Position numbers and translations under genes: made by a program. A DNA stretch of 64,000 bases from assembly GCF_024205745.1 (NCBI RefSeq), contig NZ_CP073117.1:1674001-1738000 (forward strand), read 5' to 3'. Position 1 is the stretch's first letter. Every line of letters starts with the position of its first letter. This document shows positions 41,321 to 50,280 of the stretch, one piece after another. Source of the stretch: Neisseria subflava (GTDB lineage Bacteria; Pseudomonadota; Gammaproteobacteria; Burkholderiales; Neisseriaceae). The notes below the pieces were generated by a model. That model saw only the letters and a program-made list of their open reading frames with translations. It was not told the DNA's origin and ran no database searches.

Positions 41321-42574
41321 TTACTCTTGTTCTTGCGGCAGGCCGTACTCTTCGGGGAAGGTGCGCAGCGAGCTTTGCAACACGGTAACCGCGCCGTCAA
41401 TCAAACCGCAACGGCCGCTTCGTGGCAACAGTTGGCACAGGCTTTGCAAGGCGCGAAGGTCGTCAGAAGTGCCGATGCCGGTGTCCACGCGGTTGAGCAG
41501 GCGGGAAAGCTGGAATGTGCCGCCTTTGCAAGGCGGACATTGACCGCATGAGTTGGAAGCAAAAAATTCCACATATTCGGCTACTTTGCGCACCACGCTG
41601 GTACCTTCGGAAATCACAATCATCGCGCCGGTACCGAGGCTGGATTTGCGTTCGCGTACGGAAACGAAGTCCAAAGGCACATCCAAATCTTTGACAGTTA
41701 AAAGCGTGTTTGACGGGCCGCCGGTAAATACGGCTTTAAACGTACGGCCTTCAAGCATACCGCCGCCGTGATCGTAAATCAGTGATTGCAGGGTCGTGCC
41801 CATTGGCAGTTCGTACAGCCCCGGATTCAATACGTCACCGGAGAGTGAGTAGAGTTTTGTGCCTGCGGCATCGCCCAAACCCAAAGATTTGTACCATTCC
41901 GCGCCTTTGGCAAGGATTTGCGGAATATTGGCGAAGGTTTCGGTATTGTTGATAAGGGTCGGCTCACCGTTGACACCGCTTTCGGCAGGGAAAGGCGGCT
42001 TGCGGCGAGGGAAGGGGAAACCGCCTTCCAACCATGAAATCACAGCGGTTTCTTCGCCGCCAATATAACGGCCTGAAGTTTCAACCAGTTGCAAGTCCAA
42101 AGGTTTACCCAAGTAGTTTTCGATGCGGATAAACAAATCGCTGTTTTTCCATTGCTCAATGGCCGGTGTGATGGAAGCGATGGATTCGGTTTGATGCGGG
42201 TTGACGTACAAAATCGCTTTGTTGGCACGGCAGGCAACGGCGGCAATCAGGACGCCTTCGATGACTTGGTGCGGCGTATTTGCCAGCAGTACACGGTCTT
42301 TAAATGTACCTGGTTCGTCTTCGTTGGCATTGCAGACGACGTATTTGTCGCCATTTTTGCTTTGGGCGGCAACGGCGGCCTCCCATTTGCGCCAAGTTGG
42401 GAAACCTGCACCACCCATACCGCAAAGATTGGCATCTTGCAGTTTGGAAACAATGCTTTGAGGATCGGCAAGCGCAGCCAGCAGGCCTTCGCCGCCGCCG
42501 ACTTTGCGCCACGCGGCTAAATCTGCGCCGACTTGGCGGGAAGGATGCAGTAAGTTTTGATTGGCTTGATTCAT
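41321..42574 (-). CDS. NuoF-like NADH:acceptor flavoprotein
   Basis: The 417-residue protein resembles NuoF, the NADH- and FMN-binding subunit of complex I: GMGGAGFPTWRKW near 54, the glycine-rich VCNANEDEPGTFKDR near 79, GRYIGGEETAVISWLEG near 165, and C-terminal SCGQCPPCKGG with a later cysteine for a 4Fe-4S cluster. It is not in a nuo operon; its ATG overlaps the stop of the FrdA-like gene (ATGA) and it has GGAGCAACAATC upstream. I infer it feeds NADH electrons to, or takes them from, the FrdAB-like pair. Confidence 0.82.
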   Translation of the reverse strand: MNQANQNLLHPSRQVGADLAAWRKVGGGEGLLAALADPQSIVSKLQDANLCGMGGAGFPTWRKWEAAVAAQSKNGDKYVVCNANEDEPGTFKDRVLLANTPHQVIEGVLIAAVACRANKAILYVNPHQTESIASITPAIEQWKNSDLFIRIENYLGKPLDLQLVETSGRYIGGEETAVISWLEGGFPFPRRKPPFPAESGVNGEPTLINNTETFANIPQILAKGAEWYKSLGLGDAAGTKLYSLSGDVLNPGLYELPMGTTLQSLIYDHGGGMLEGRTFKAVFTGGPSNTLLTVKDLDVPLDFVSVRERKSSLGTGAMIVISEGTSVVRKVAEYVEFFASNSCGQCPPCKGGTFQLSRLLNRVDTGIGTSDDLRALQSLCQLLPRSGRCGLIDGAVTVLQSSLRTFPEEYGLPQEQE

Positions 42575-44199
42575 GATTGTTGCTCCTGCAAACCGGCGTG
42601 TTCGCGCAAATCGAATTTGCCGTAGTCGGGATATAAAACGGGGGCTTTGATGTCGCTGGTCAGACCGGCACGGGTCATTTCGCGTTGCAGGTTGTGGACG
42701 TGCCCGACACCGCCGCGTACTTTTTTCAGCGGCAGGCCGCAATTTGCCGCGGCTTTACCGGCACGGCGGCCGAAGCTGATAATGTCCAAAAGCGCATTGC
42801 CCATCAGACGGTTGCGGCCGTGAATGCCGCCGGTTACTTCGCCGGCACAATAGAGGCCTTCGACGCAGGTTGCGCCGTCACCGTTGATTTCGATACCGCC
42901 GTTTTGATAGTGCAGGGTCGGATGAATCATGACCGGCTCAACAGCAGGGTCAATGCCGCATTTGTGGGCAACGTGGCCGAGTGTTACCAAACGGTTCAAT
43001 ACGTCAGGGTCGTTAGCAATCAGGCGCGGGGTATCGAGGAATACGCCGACTTGTCCGTCGCGTACTACGCCGCGGCCTTCACGGCATTCGCGCAAAATCG
43101 CAGCGGCAACAACGTCGCGCGGTTGCAATTCGTCAACGAAACGTTCGCCCAAACCGTTGACCAGCTTGGTGCCTGCGGAGCGCACGGCTTCGGAAATCAG
43201 CGCGCCTGCCAAGTGTGGAGGGTGAGCAACGCCGGTCGGGTGGTATTGGAAAGAATCGACATCGCGCAGTTTGGCGCCGATACGGTAAGCCATTACCAGG
43301 CCGTCTGCAGTCGCGCCATAATGGTTGGAAGTAGCGAAACCTTGCAAATGCAGGCGTCCGCTGCCGCCGGTTGCCAATACCACGGCTTTGGCGTGAACCA
43401 ACACCAAAGAGCGTTTTTCCAAATCGTATAAAATCGCACCGACGCAGCGGCCGTGTTCATCCGACAATAATTCGATGGCGGGGTGGCGGTTGAGCTGGGT
43501 GATGTTTTCGTCGAGTTCGACTGCCTCGCGCAGTACGCGCATCATTTCGAGGCCGGTAAAGTCGCGGTAGCTCAAAATGCGCGGCACGGTCGTACCGCCT
43601 GCACGTTTGCGGCTCAACATACCGTTGCTGTCCGCGCCTTTGGCAAGGTCGAAAGTCATGCCCAAACCAATCAGCCAGCGGATGGCGGACGGCGCGTCGG
43701 TAACCATTTGCGCCACCAATTCTTTCTTGCCTGCGTTGTGGCCGCCTTTGATGGTGTCGTCAAAGTGCTGCTGCAAGCTGTCTTCCGCGCCGACAGCAGC
43801 CTGAATGCCGCCTTCGGCCATCACGGTATTGCTGTCGCCGATACGCAGTTTGTTCGCCATGATGACGCGCGCGCCTGCTTCAGTCGCTGACAATGCCGCT
43901 GCTGCGCCTGCACCGCCGCCGCCAATGACCAATACGTCAGTGTTCAAATGTTCAGCGCCTGACAAATTATAGTCGTCAATCAGAGGCTGACTGATTAAGA
44001 GTTTGGCCAAATCAGGATGGCAGTAATCGCCTTGGTTTGGGCCGATAGGCAGTTTTACACGCGCATCGGCCTGATAGTCAGGATGAAATTGGCTCAGTAA
44101 TTCGTTTTTTTCCGGCAGGTCGCCACGCAGTTCCAATGAAGAAGCACGCAGGTTGGCAAGGGCGGTTTCGTAGTCTATGCCTTGGATTTTGTTAACCAT
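42571..44199 (-). CDS. FrdA/SdhA-like flavoprotein, soluble type
   Basis: The 542 residues have an extra N-terminal part (1-85), then a Rossmann motif VIGGGGAGAAAAL near 92 and the fumarate reductase/succinate dehydrogenase active-site motifs: FQYHPTG near 314, ISEAVRSAG near 330, LQPRDVVAAA with the proton-donor arginine, and MIHPTLHYQNGGIE. In the SHTVAAEGG position of E. coli FrdA it reads SNTVMAEGG, so the histidine that binds FAD covalently is absent. This suggests non-covalent FAD, as in NadB and soluble reductases. Middle gene of three. Confidence 0.85.
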   Translation of the reverse strand: MVNKIQGIDYETALANLRASSLELRGDLPEKNELLSQFHPDYQADARVKLPIGPNQGDYCHPDLAKLLISQPLIDDYNLSGAEHLNTDVLVIGGGGAGAAAALSATEAGARVIMANKLRIGDSNTVMAEGGIQAAVGAEDSLQQHFDDTIKGGHNAGKKELVAQMVTDAPSAIRWLIGLGMTFDLAKGADSNGMLSRKRAGGTTVPRILSYRDFTGLEMMRVLREAVELDENITQLNRHPAIELLSDEHGRCVGAILYDLEKRSLVLVHAKAVVLATGGSGRLHLQGFATSNHYGATADGLVMAYRIGAKLRDVDSFQYHPTGVAHPPHLAGALISEAVRSAGTKLVNGLGERFVDELQPRDVVAAAILRECREGRGVVRDGQVGVFLDTPRLIANDPDVLNRLVTLGHVAHKCGIDPAVEPVMIHPTLHYQNGGIEINGDGATCVEGLYCAGEVTGGIHGRNRLMGNALLDIISFGRRAGKAAANCGLPLKKVRGGVGHVHNLQREMTRAGLTSDIKAPVLYPDYGKFDLREHAGLQEQQS

Positions 44200-44837
44200 T
44201 ACACTGACTCCTCTTCAAATTCGACTTTCATTTTGCCGCTGTCAATTTCGCGCAGGCGGCGCATCAAATCCACAGGACGCAATGTACGCGCTGCTTTCAT
44301 ACGGCGGGCGAACAGGCCCAAGTGGTTCGGACGGATGTGTTCGGGGCAGGAGAGGGTGCAGAGGTTGCACATCACACATTGGTCAAAGGTCAGCGCAGCC
44401 GCGCCGAAATCGCCGGAAACTACTTGAGCTACGCCGTTTTCCACTTGCAAACCTTTAGGACAGGCGCGATTACAGCCGCCGCAATGGCGGCAGTTTTGCG
44501 CTTCAGGGAAGGCTTTGGCGGTATCGTTCAACCAGTTCCAGCCATCACCAATTTCGCTGACGTCGTAATATTGGATGTGCTCGGGGATAAAGTAATCCAA
44601 GAAGCTGACCTGCATGCCTTCTTCAACTTTGGTCTCGCATGCCAGTGCGGTGGTGACTTCACGTTCGCCTTCTTTACGAATCATGCAGCGACAGGAACCG
44701 CATACGCCTTGACCCATACAGCCGACATTGGCAGTAATCGCATTGCCTGAACGGGCATAGGCTTGGATGATTGACGAGTCGGCGGAAGCTTTGACTTCAT
44801 GGCCGTCTATGGTCAGGGTTAACAAATTTTCACTCAT
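44199..44837 (-). CDS. FrdB/SdhB-like iron-sulphur protein
   Basis: The 212-residue protein has an N-terminal 2Fe-2S domain (CMGQGVCGSC near 39-48, with a partner cysteine near 67) and two C-terminal CxxCxxCxxxCP motifs (CRHCGGCNRACP near 117, CVMCNLCTLSCP near 153), for two 4Fe-4S clusters. Classic FrdB has one 3Fe-4S. It leads the three-gene operon, and its stop overlaps the next ATG by one base. No membrane-anchor gene (FrdC/D type) follows. Confidence 0.85.
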   Translation of the reverse strand: MSENLLTLTIDGHEVKASADSSIIQAYARSGNAITANVGCMGQGVCGSCRCMIRKEGEREVTTALACETKVEEGMQVSFLDYFIPEHIQYYDVSEIGDGWNWLNDTAKAFPEAQNCRHCGGCNRACPKGLQVENGVAQVVSGDFGAAALTFDQCVMCNLCTLSCPEHIRPNHLGLFARRMKAARTLRPVDLMRRLREIDSGKMKVEFEEESV

Positions 44838-45690
44838 GGTTTGTTCCTGTGAAATTGGAAGTTGGAATAGTGGATAATTTGATTAATTGTATTTTTATTA
44901 CATCTATCGTGCGCGAGGAAATATCCAAGTCATTTACTCAGAAATTCTTTTAAAATCAATATTTATTTGTATGGATCGAAGTGTATCAGAATTTAGAGGT
45001 TTTGATGATAGGGGTAATCTAAGGTTTTATAGAGGAGGGATTACAAACAAAATATGCCTATTATTTAGACAAATTTATCATAATTATTTGATTTAAAAAG
45101 TAAAATAAAATTACTTTTTTAGTATAAATTTTAAAATATTTGTCTATTTGCTAGTAAAAATCATTATTGTATATTAGGTAATTTTACATAGCTTGTTGTA
45201 TATATTGAATAATATTTAGGTATATGGGCGAGTGAAAAGACTGTTATAAAATTTCAGAAAATCAAACAAGTTTGATATCAGTCAAGAAGGTTGAGGGAGA
45301 AAATGACACAGGTTTTACAATTGTGTATTGTATTGGAAGATAAGAAAGGCCGTCTGAAATTTAGGTAGTTTCCTTTTAAATACAAGCTACTAAATTTCTT
45401 TCTCAGATGCTTAAGGTAAATATTTTCAGACGGCCTTGAAATAAGATTATTATTTAAAAATAATGTAATTTTATTTCTATGTAAGTGAATAGTCAGTGGA
45501 TATAGATTATCAATAACCAAGTGATTTAATGCGATATTAAATTTCATTTAAATCAATAAGGTATGAAAATGATATTGTCTGGGTCATTCATTTGAAAGCA
45601 CTATTACACTATTGAAGGCCGTCTGCAAAAATTGGTCTCTTAAGAAATAAACAAATCCTCCCTACCATGACTCCGAAAAGGAACACAATC
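44838..45690. other. long A+T-rich divergent region
   Basis: These 850 bases separate the FrdB-like gene and the fumarase gene, which point apart. They hold two inverted AG-DUS copies about 65 bases apart (45348 and 45426), an FNR-like box at 45272, and many TATAAT-like stretches. A 69-codon frame at 44887-45096 has no ribosome site and I do not accept it. The function is probably regulation of both sides. Confidence 0.5.
45272..45285. promoter_or_regulatory. possible FNR box
   Basis: TTGATATCAGTCAA matches the FNR consensus TTGAT-N4-ATCAA at nine of ten fixed bases. It lies between genes whose products fit oxygen-limited growth, but about 400 bases from either start, so its target is uncertain. 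Confidence 0.3.
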
Positions 45691-47214
45691 ATGACCGTCA
45701 TCAAGCAAGAAGACTTTATCCAAAGTATTTTCGATGCTTTCCAATTCATCAGCTACTACCATCCTAAAGACTACATTCAGGCTTTGTACAAGGCTTATCA
45801 AAAAGAAGAAAACCCTGCCGCCAAAGATGCGATGGCGCAGATTTTGGTCAATAGCCGTATGTGTGCAGAAGGCCATCGTCCGATTTGTCAGGATACCGGT
45901 ATCGCGACCGTATTCTTGAAAGTGGGCATGGATGTACAGTGGGATGCCGAGATGAGCGTACAGGAAATGGTTAACGAAGGCGTACGCCGTGCATACACCT
46001 ATCCTGACAACAAACTGCGCGCCTCCGTATTGGCCGATCCGGCTGGCAAACGTCAAAATACCAAAGATAACACCCCTGCCGTTGTACACATGGAAATCGT
46101 GAAAGGCGACAAAGTCGAAGTCACTTGCGCAGCCAAAGGCGGCGGTTCTGAAAACAAAACCAAAGTGGCCATGCTCAACCCTTCAGACAATATCGTTGAT
46201 TGGGTATTGAAAACCGTTCCTCAAATGGGTGCAGGCTGGTGTCCTCCGGGCATCTTGGGTATCGGTATCGGCGGTACGCCTGAAAAAGCAGTGTTGATGG
46301 CCAAAGAAAGCCTGATGAGCCATATCGATATTCAGGAACTCAAAGAAAAAGCCGATTCAGGTGCAGAATTGTCTACAACCGAAGCCCTGCGCTTGGAACT
46401 CTACAAAAAAGTAAATGCCTTGGGTATCGGCGCACAAGGTTTGGGCGGTTTGAGCACCGTGCTGGATGTCAAAATCCTTGACTACCCAACCCACGCGGCT
46501 TCTAAACCGATTGCCATGATTCCAAACTGCGCGGCTACCCGCCACATCGAATTTGAATTGGACGGCTCAGGCCCGGCTAAATTGGAAGCCCCATCTTTGG
46601 AAGATTGGCCGGATCTGACTTACAGCCCTGACAACGGCAAACGTGTCGATGTCAACAATCTGACCAAAGAAGAAGTGGCTACATGGAAAACCGGCGACGT
46701 ATTGTTGCTAAACGGTAAAATCCTGACCGGCCGCGATGCCGCGCACAAACGTTTGGTTGATATGCTCAACAAAGGTGAAGAATTGCCGGTAGATTTCACC
46801 AACAAACTGATTTACTACGTCGGCCCGGTTGATCCAGTCCGTGATGAAGTTGTTGGTCCGGCCGGTCCGACTACTTCCACCCGTATGGATAAATTTACCC
46901 GCCAAATGCTGGAACAAACCGGCCTCTTGGGTATGATCGGTAAATCCGAACGCGGCGCAGCAACTTGCCAAGCCATTGCCGATAATAAAGCCGTTTACCT
47001 GATGGCTGTCGGCGGCGCGGCATATCTGGTTGCCAAAGCCATTAAAGCATCTAAAGTCTTGGCATTCCCAGAATTGGGCATGGAAGCGATTTACGAATTT
47101 GAAGTCAAAGATATGCCTGTGACCGTTGCGGTGGATAGCAACGGCGAATCGGTTCACGCCATTGCGCCAAAACAATGGCAGGCCAAAATCGGTATTATTC
47201 CGGTTGAAGCTTGA
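45691..47214 (+). CDS. fumarate hydratase, class I (iron-sulphur)
   Basis: Interconverts malate and fumarate with a 4Fe-4S cluster. The 507 residues show the N-terminal domain with CAEGHRPICQDTG near 58-70, AKGGGSENKTK near 148, IPNCAATRHIEF near 275 and the C-terminal domain with GPTTSTRMDKF and GAATCQAI. It is the FumA/FumB type, slightly shorter than E. coli FumA (548). I chose the ATG at 45691 because AAAAGGAACACAATC precedes it. Its position next to the FrdAB-like genes supports a malate-to-succinate route. Confidence 0.94.
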   Translation: MTVIKQEDFIQSIFDAFQFISYYHPKDYIQALYKAYQKEENPAAKDAMAQILVNSRMCAEGHRPICQDTGIATVFLKVGMDVQWDAEMSVQEMVNEGVRRAYTYPDNKLRASVLADPAGKRQNTKDNTPAVVHMEIVKGDKVEVTCAAKGGGSENKTKVAMLNPSDNIVDWVLKTVPQMGAGWCPPGILGIGIGGTPEKAVLMAKESLMSHIDIQELKEKADSGAELSTTEALRLELYKKVNALGIGAQGLGGLSTVLDVKILDYPTHAASKPIAMIPNCAATRHIEFELDGSGPAKLEAPSLEDWPDLTYSPDNGKRVDVNNLTKEEVATWKTGDVLLLNGKILTGRDAAHKRLVDMLNKGEELPVDFTNKLIYYVGPVDPVRDEVVGPAGPTTSTRMDKFTRQMLEQTGLLGMIGKSERGAATCQAIADNKAVYLMAVGGAAYLVAKAIKASKVLAFPELGMEAIYEFEVKDMPVTVAVDSNGESVHAIAPKQWQAKIGIIPVEA

Positions 47215-47231
47215 TATTTGACTGAATAATC

Positions 47232-47267
47232 AAAGGCCGTCTGAACGATTTCAGACGGCCTTTTTTT
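47232..47267 (+). terminator. inverted AG-DUS terminator after fumarase
   Basis: AAAGGCCGTCTGAA pairs with TTCAGACGGCCTTT around CGA or so, followed by a long T run. Confidence 0.88.
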
Positions 47268-47368
47268 GCTTACAAATAATTCAAATGTTTTCAAACGAGT
47301 AAATTTCCCTTTCTAAAAAGCACTTGTCAAAATCAGCGTTTGAAACTAGAATTCACAGCTTATCGAGT

Positions 47369-47445
47369 CGGAGTGTGGCGCAGTCTGGTAGCGCACTTGC
47401 ATGGGGTGCAAGGGGTCGAAGGTTCGAATCCTTTCACTCCGACCA
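47369..47445 (+). tRNA. tRNA-Pro(GGG)
   Basis: The 77-base gene starts CGGAGTGTGGCGCAG, the C1 and D-arm typical of proline tRNAs. The anticodon arm CTTGC-ATGGGGT-GCAAG has anticodon GGG, the T loop is TTCGAAT, the acceptor closes with CACTCCG and CCA is encoded. Confidence 0.95.
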
Positions 47446-47454
47446 AAGAATTGG

Positions 47455-47485
47455 AAAGAGCCGTTTTGAAAACGGCTCTTTTTTC
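47455..47485 (+). terminator. Rho-independent terminator of tRNA-Pro
   Basis: GAGCCGTTTT pairs with AAAACGGCTC, flanked by AAA and a TTTTTT run, 10 bases after the tRNA. Confidence 0.9.
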
Positions 47486-47554
47486 GTTTGGATGATTTAT
47501 CTGAATAATGTGTCCGAATGGATTTTAAAACTTAATACCAATGGCATCTGAAAC

Positions 47555-47582
47555 AAAACCTGCTTTCTGAAAAGCAGGTTTT
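47555..47582 (-). terminator. Rho-independent terminator of the FNT gene
   Basis: AAAACCTGCTTT pairs with AAAGCAGGTTTT around CTGA, 19 bases after the stop at 47601. Confidence 0.8.
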
Positions 47583-47600
47583 GTTGTTTTCAAAGCAGAA

Positions 47601-48392
47601 CTATTCGGTACTATCCTTCAGCGTGTCTTTATAAGTATAAAGATACGATGCGCCGACAAAGGATGCGCCACCGATGACATTGCCCAGGAATACGGGAATC
47701 ATGTTGAAGAAAAATTGCCCCCACGTGATGTTTGCACCTGCCAAAATACCTGCTGGGATAACGAACATATTGGCGACAAGGTGTTGGAAGCCGTTTAATA
47801 CGAAAATCATGACAGGGAACCAAATGGCCAGCATTCGTCCGGTTGTGTTTTTAGCAGCAAAGTGCAGCCATGCGCCCATGCAGACCATCCAGTTACATGC
47901 GACCGCCGATACGAAAGCGCGGCCGAAATCCATATGGACTTTTGCTTCCGCCACGGCAATGGTTTTTTCTGCCATGCTGCCTTCAATCATGCCGACATAG
48001 TATCCGAGGAAAAAAGCCATTGCCAGCGTGCCCACCAAATTGCCCATGCAAACGATCACCCAGTTGCGCAGCAGCATTTTGGAGGAAATCCGTCCGGCCA
48101 ATCTGCCTAAAGACATGATCATCATGTTGCTGGTTACCAGCTCGCCGCCGCCAAGCAGGATGCAAATCAAGGCGATTGGGAACACGGCGGCGCCGAGTAA
48201 AGTGGCAAAACCGCCCCATTCGTGCGGAATGCCGCTGACTACTTTTAAATAGGCAAGATAACCGAAGCCGATGTATCCGCCGGCTAAAACGCTCAAGATT
48301 GCCAGTGTGGGGATGCTGGATTGTGCTTTGGCGCAGCTTTTGTCGAGAACAACCTGTAAAATTTCCTGTGGGTATAAATCGCGCGAAGCCAT
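47601..48392 (-). CDS. formate/nitrite transporter (FNT family)
   Basis: A pentameric channel for small anions such as formate or nitrite. The 263-residue protein has six membrane helices, the N-terminal family box GGGYIG-like LAGGYIGFGYL near 36, LGGGELVTSN near 80 and the gating histidine in NGFQHLVANMF near 206. FocA and NirC cannot be told apart by eye. AAGGAACATC precedes the ATG. It stands alone downstream of tRNA-Pro on the other strand. Confidence 0.9.
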   Translation of the reverse strand: MASRDLYPQEILQVVLDKSCAKAQSSIPTLAILSVLAGGYIGFGYLAYLKVVSGIPHEWGGFATLLGAAVFPIALICILLGGGELVTSNMMIMSLGRLAGRISSKMLLRNWVIVCMGNLVGTLAMAFFLGYYVGMIEGSMAEKTIAVAEAKVHMDFGRAFVSAVACNWMVCMGAWLHFAAKNTTGRMLAIWFPVMIFVLNGFQHLVANMFVIPAGILAGANITWGQFFFNMIPVFLGNVIGGASFVGASYLYTYKDTLKDSTE

Positions 48393-48586
48393 GATGTTCC
48401 TTAAAGTAGGTTGAGGAGGAAACGCCGTTTCAAAAGTGGCGCAAACTGTCGCGGTAGGGCAGTGTTATAGGGAGCCGGTGTACGATCTTTGTCTTATCAA
48501 TCAGCCTAAATTAAACCTAAAAAACAGATACTTCGCCTTGCTTCAGCTCAAAAGAAATATTATTACATTTTGCTTCTGTATTAAAA

Positions 48587-48621
48587 AAGGCCGTCTGAAC
48601 GTTGAGGTTTCAGACGGCCTT
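48587..48621 (-). terminator. inverted AG-DUS terminator
   Basis: AAGGCCGTCTGAA and TTCAGACGGCCTT lie just after the thioesterase stop. The gap from here to the FNT gene (48393) holds nothing else that I can name. Confidence 0.75.
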
Positions 48622-48638
48622 GTTTTGATTTTTTAAAC

Positions 48639-49073
48639 TTACAAATGAGCCAGCTTTGCATTGCCTTCGCGAGGAATAGGGCGCGGATTGCCTTGTGAAT
48701 CGATGGCGACGTAAGTGAACACGGCTTCGGTGACCAGTTGGCGGTCTTCTGTTACCATATCGTTCATCAAAGTCTTCACCCACACTTCGATTTTCAGTTG
48801 CAAAGAAGTATTGCCTACGCGGACGCAATGACCGTAGCAGCACACGACGTTGCCAACTTTTACCGGTCTGATGAAATTCATTTCTTGAACGGCCACGGTT
48901 ACAATTCGTCCCTGTGCGATTTCTGCCGCCAAAATACCGCCGCCCAGATCCATTTGCGACATAATCCAGCCGCCGAAGATATCCTGATTGGGATTGGTAT
49001 CGCGGGGCATGGCTACCGTACGCAATAAAAGTTGTCCTTCGGGTGCAGCATGTGTTTGTTTGTTGTCAGCCAT
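48639..49073 (-). CDS. acyl-CoA thioesterase, YciA-like hotdog protein
   Basis: Hydrolyses acyl-CoA to free acid and CoA. The 144-residue hotdog-fold protein has the family start LLLRTVAMPRDTNPNQDIFGG near 16-36, with the catalytic aspartate region GGWIMSQMDLGGG, and the strand VAVQEMNFIRPVKVGNVV near 63. The start at 49073 has CAGGATTATTT upstream. Confidence 0.92.
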   Translation of the reverse strand: MADNKQTHAAPEGQLLLRTVAMPRDTNPNQDIFGGWIMSQMDLGGGILAAEIAQGRIVTVAVQEMNFIRPVKVGNVVCCYGHCVRVGNTSLQLKIEVWVKTLMNDMVTEDRQLVTEAVFTYVAIDSQGNPRPIPREGNAKLAHL

Positions 49074-49197
49074 AAATAATCCTGTCAAAAAAGTGCTATT
49101 TTACGCCATTTGTAGCGATAAACCTATGTAGGCCGTCTGAAAAATCAGCAGGCAAAGTGTTACAATCAACATATTCATCAGACAAAGGAGAAAGCTC

Positions 49198-50127
49198 ATG
49201 CATCCGATTCAAGAACCACGAAATAGCGGCCTTTTGCGCGTATCCGACATTCACGAAATCTACTGGGAAGAATCAGGAAATCCTGATGGACACCCCGTGA
49301 TTTTCCTGCATGGCGGCCCCGGAGCAGGGGCATCACCGGCCTGTCGCGGCTTTTTCAATCCAGAGCATTTCCGCATCGTCATTATCGACCAACGCGGTTG
49401 TGGACGCTCCAAACCCTATGCTTGTGTTGAAGACAACACCACATGGGACTTGGTTGCCGATATTGAAAAAGTACGCGAAATGCTCGGTATCCAAAAATGG
49501 CTGGTTTTCGGAGGCTCATGGGGCAGCACCTTGTCGCTGACTTATGCCGAAACCCATCCCGATCGCGTCAGCGGCTTAGTTTTGCGCGGTATTTTCCTGT
49601 GCAGGCCGTCTGAAATGGCATGGTTGAATGAAGCAGGCGGCGTCAGCCAAATTTATCCGGCTCAATGGCAAAAATTCATTGCCCCCGTAGCCGAAAATAA
49701 ACGCCAAGCCCTAATTAAAGCCTACCATGAAATGCTGTTCAGCGAAGATGAAGCCACACGCCTCAAAGCGGCTAAATCATGGGCAGACTGGGAAAGCTAT
49801 CTTATTCAGTTTGAACCTAAAGACGTAGATGAAGACCCGCAAGCCTCCCTTGCCATTGCAAGAATGGAAAATCATTACTTCGTGAACGAAGGCTGGTTGC
49901 AGGGCGATAAAGCCATCTTGGCAAACATCGACAAAATCCGCCATATCCCAACCATCATCGTCCAAGGCCGCTACGACCTATGCACCCCGATGCAAAGCGC
50001 GTGGGAGCTCTCGCAAGCCTTCCCTGAAGCAGAATTGAGAATCGTCCAAGCAGGCCACTCTTCTTTTGATCCTTCGCTTTCCGAGGCTTTAGTGAAAGCA
50101 GTGGAGGATATTAGAAGCAAGTTATAA
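49198..50127 (+). CDS. pip: proline iminopeptidase
   Basis: Removes N-terminal proline from peptides; an alpha/beta hydrolase. The 309 residues have the oxyanion box LHGGPGAGASP near 40, the nucleophile GGSWGST near 108-114, aspartate in GRYDLCTP near 260 and histidine in AGHSSFD near 288. ACAAAGGAGAAAGCTC precedes the ATG. An AG-DUS codes RPSEM near residue 138. This is the last normal core gene before the CRISPR locus. Confidence 0.95.
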   Translation: MHPIQEPRNSGLLRVSDIHEIYWEESGNPDGHPVIFLHGGPGAGASPACRGFFNPEHFRIVIIDQRGCGRSKPYACVEDNTTWDLVADIEKVREMLGIQKWLVFGGSWGSTLSLTYAETHPDRVSGLVLRGIFLCRPSEMAWLNEAGGVSQIYPAQWQKFIAPVAENKRQALIKAYHEMLFSEDEATRLKAAKSWADWESYLIQFEPKDVDEDPQASLAIARMENHYFVNEGWLQGDKAILANIDKIRHIPTIIVQGRYDLCTPMQSAWELSQAFPEAELRIVQAGHSSFDPSLSEALVKAVEDIRSKL

Positions 50128-50143
50128 AGGTTAATAAATGACA

Positions 50144-50172
50144 ATGCCGTCTGAAAAAGTTTCAGACGGCAT
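50144..50172 (+). terminator. inverted AT-form DUS terminator after pip
   Basis: ATGCCGTCTGAA and TTCAGACGGCAT face each other around AAAGT, followed by a T run. This is the AT dialect of meningococcus, not the AG form used elsewhere in the window. Confidence 0.85.
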
Positions 50173-50280
50173 TTTTTAGTTAGAGTAAATGTAATTTAAA
50201 TATATTTAAGAAATTATATTGCAGTTGAATATTTGCAAGTATATGATTGGTGGTAAGTCACAGTAATAATATTGTATGTC

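Noticed and set aside
44887-45096. 69-codon frame in the A+T-rich gap
   Set aside because: No ribosome site, no known pattern and low-complexity composition.
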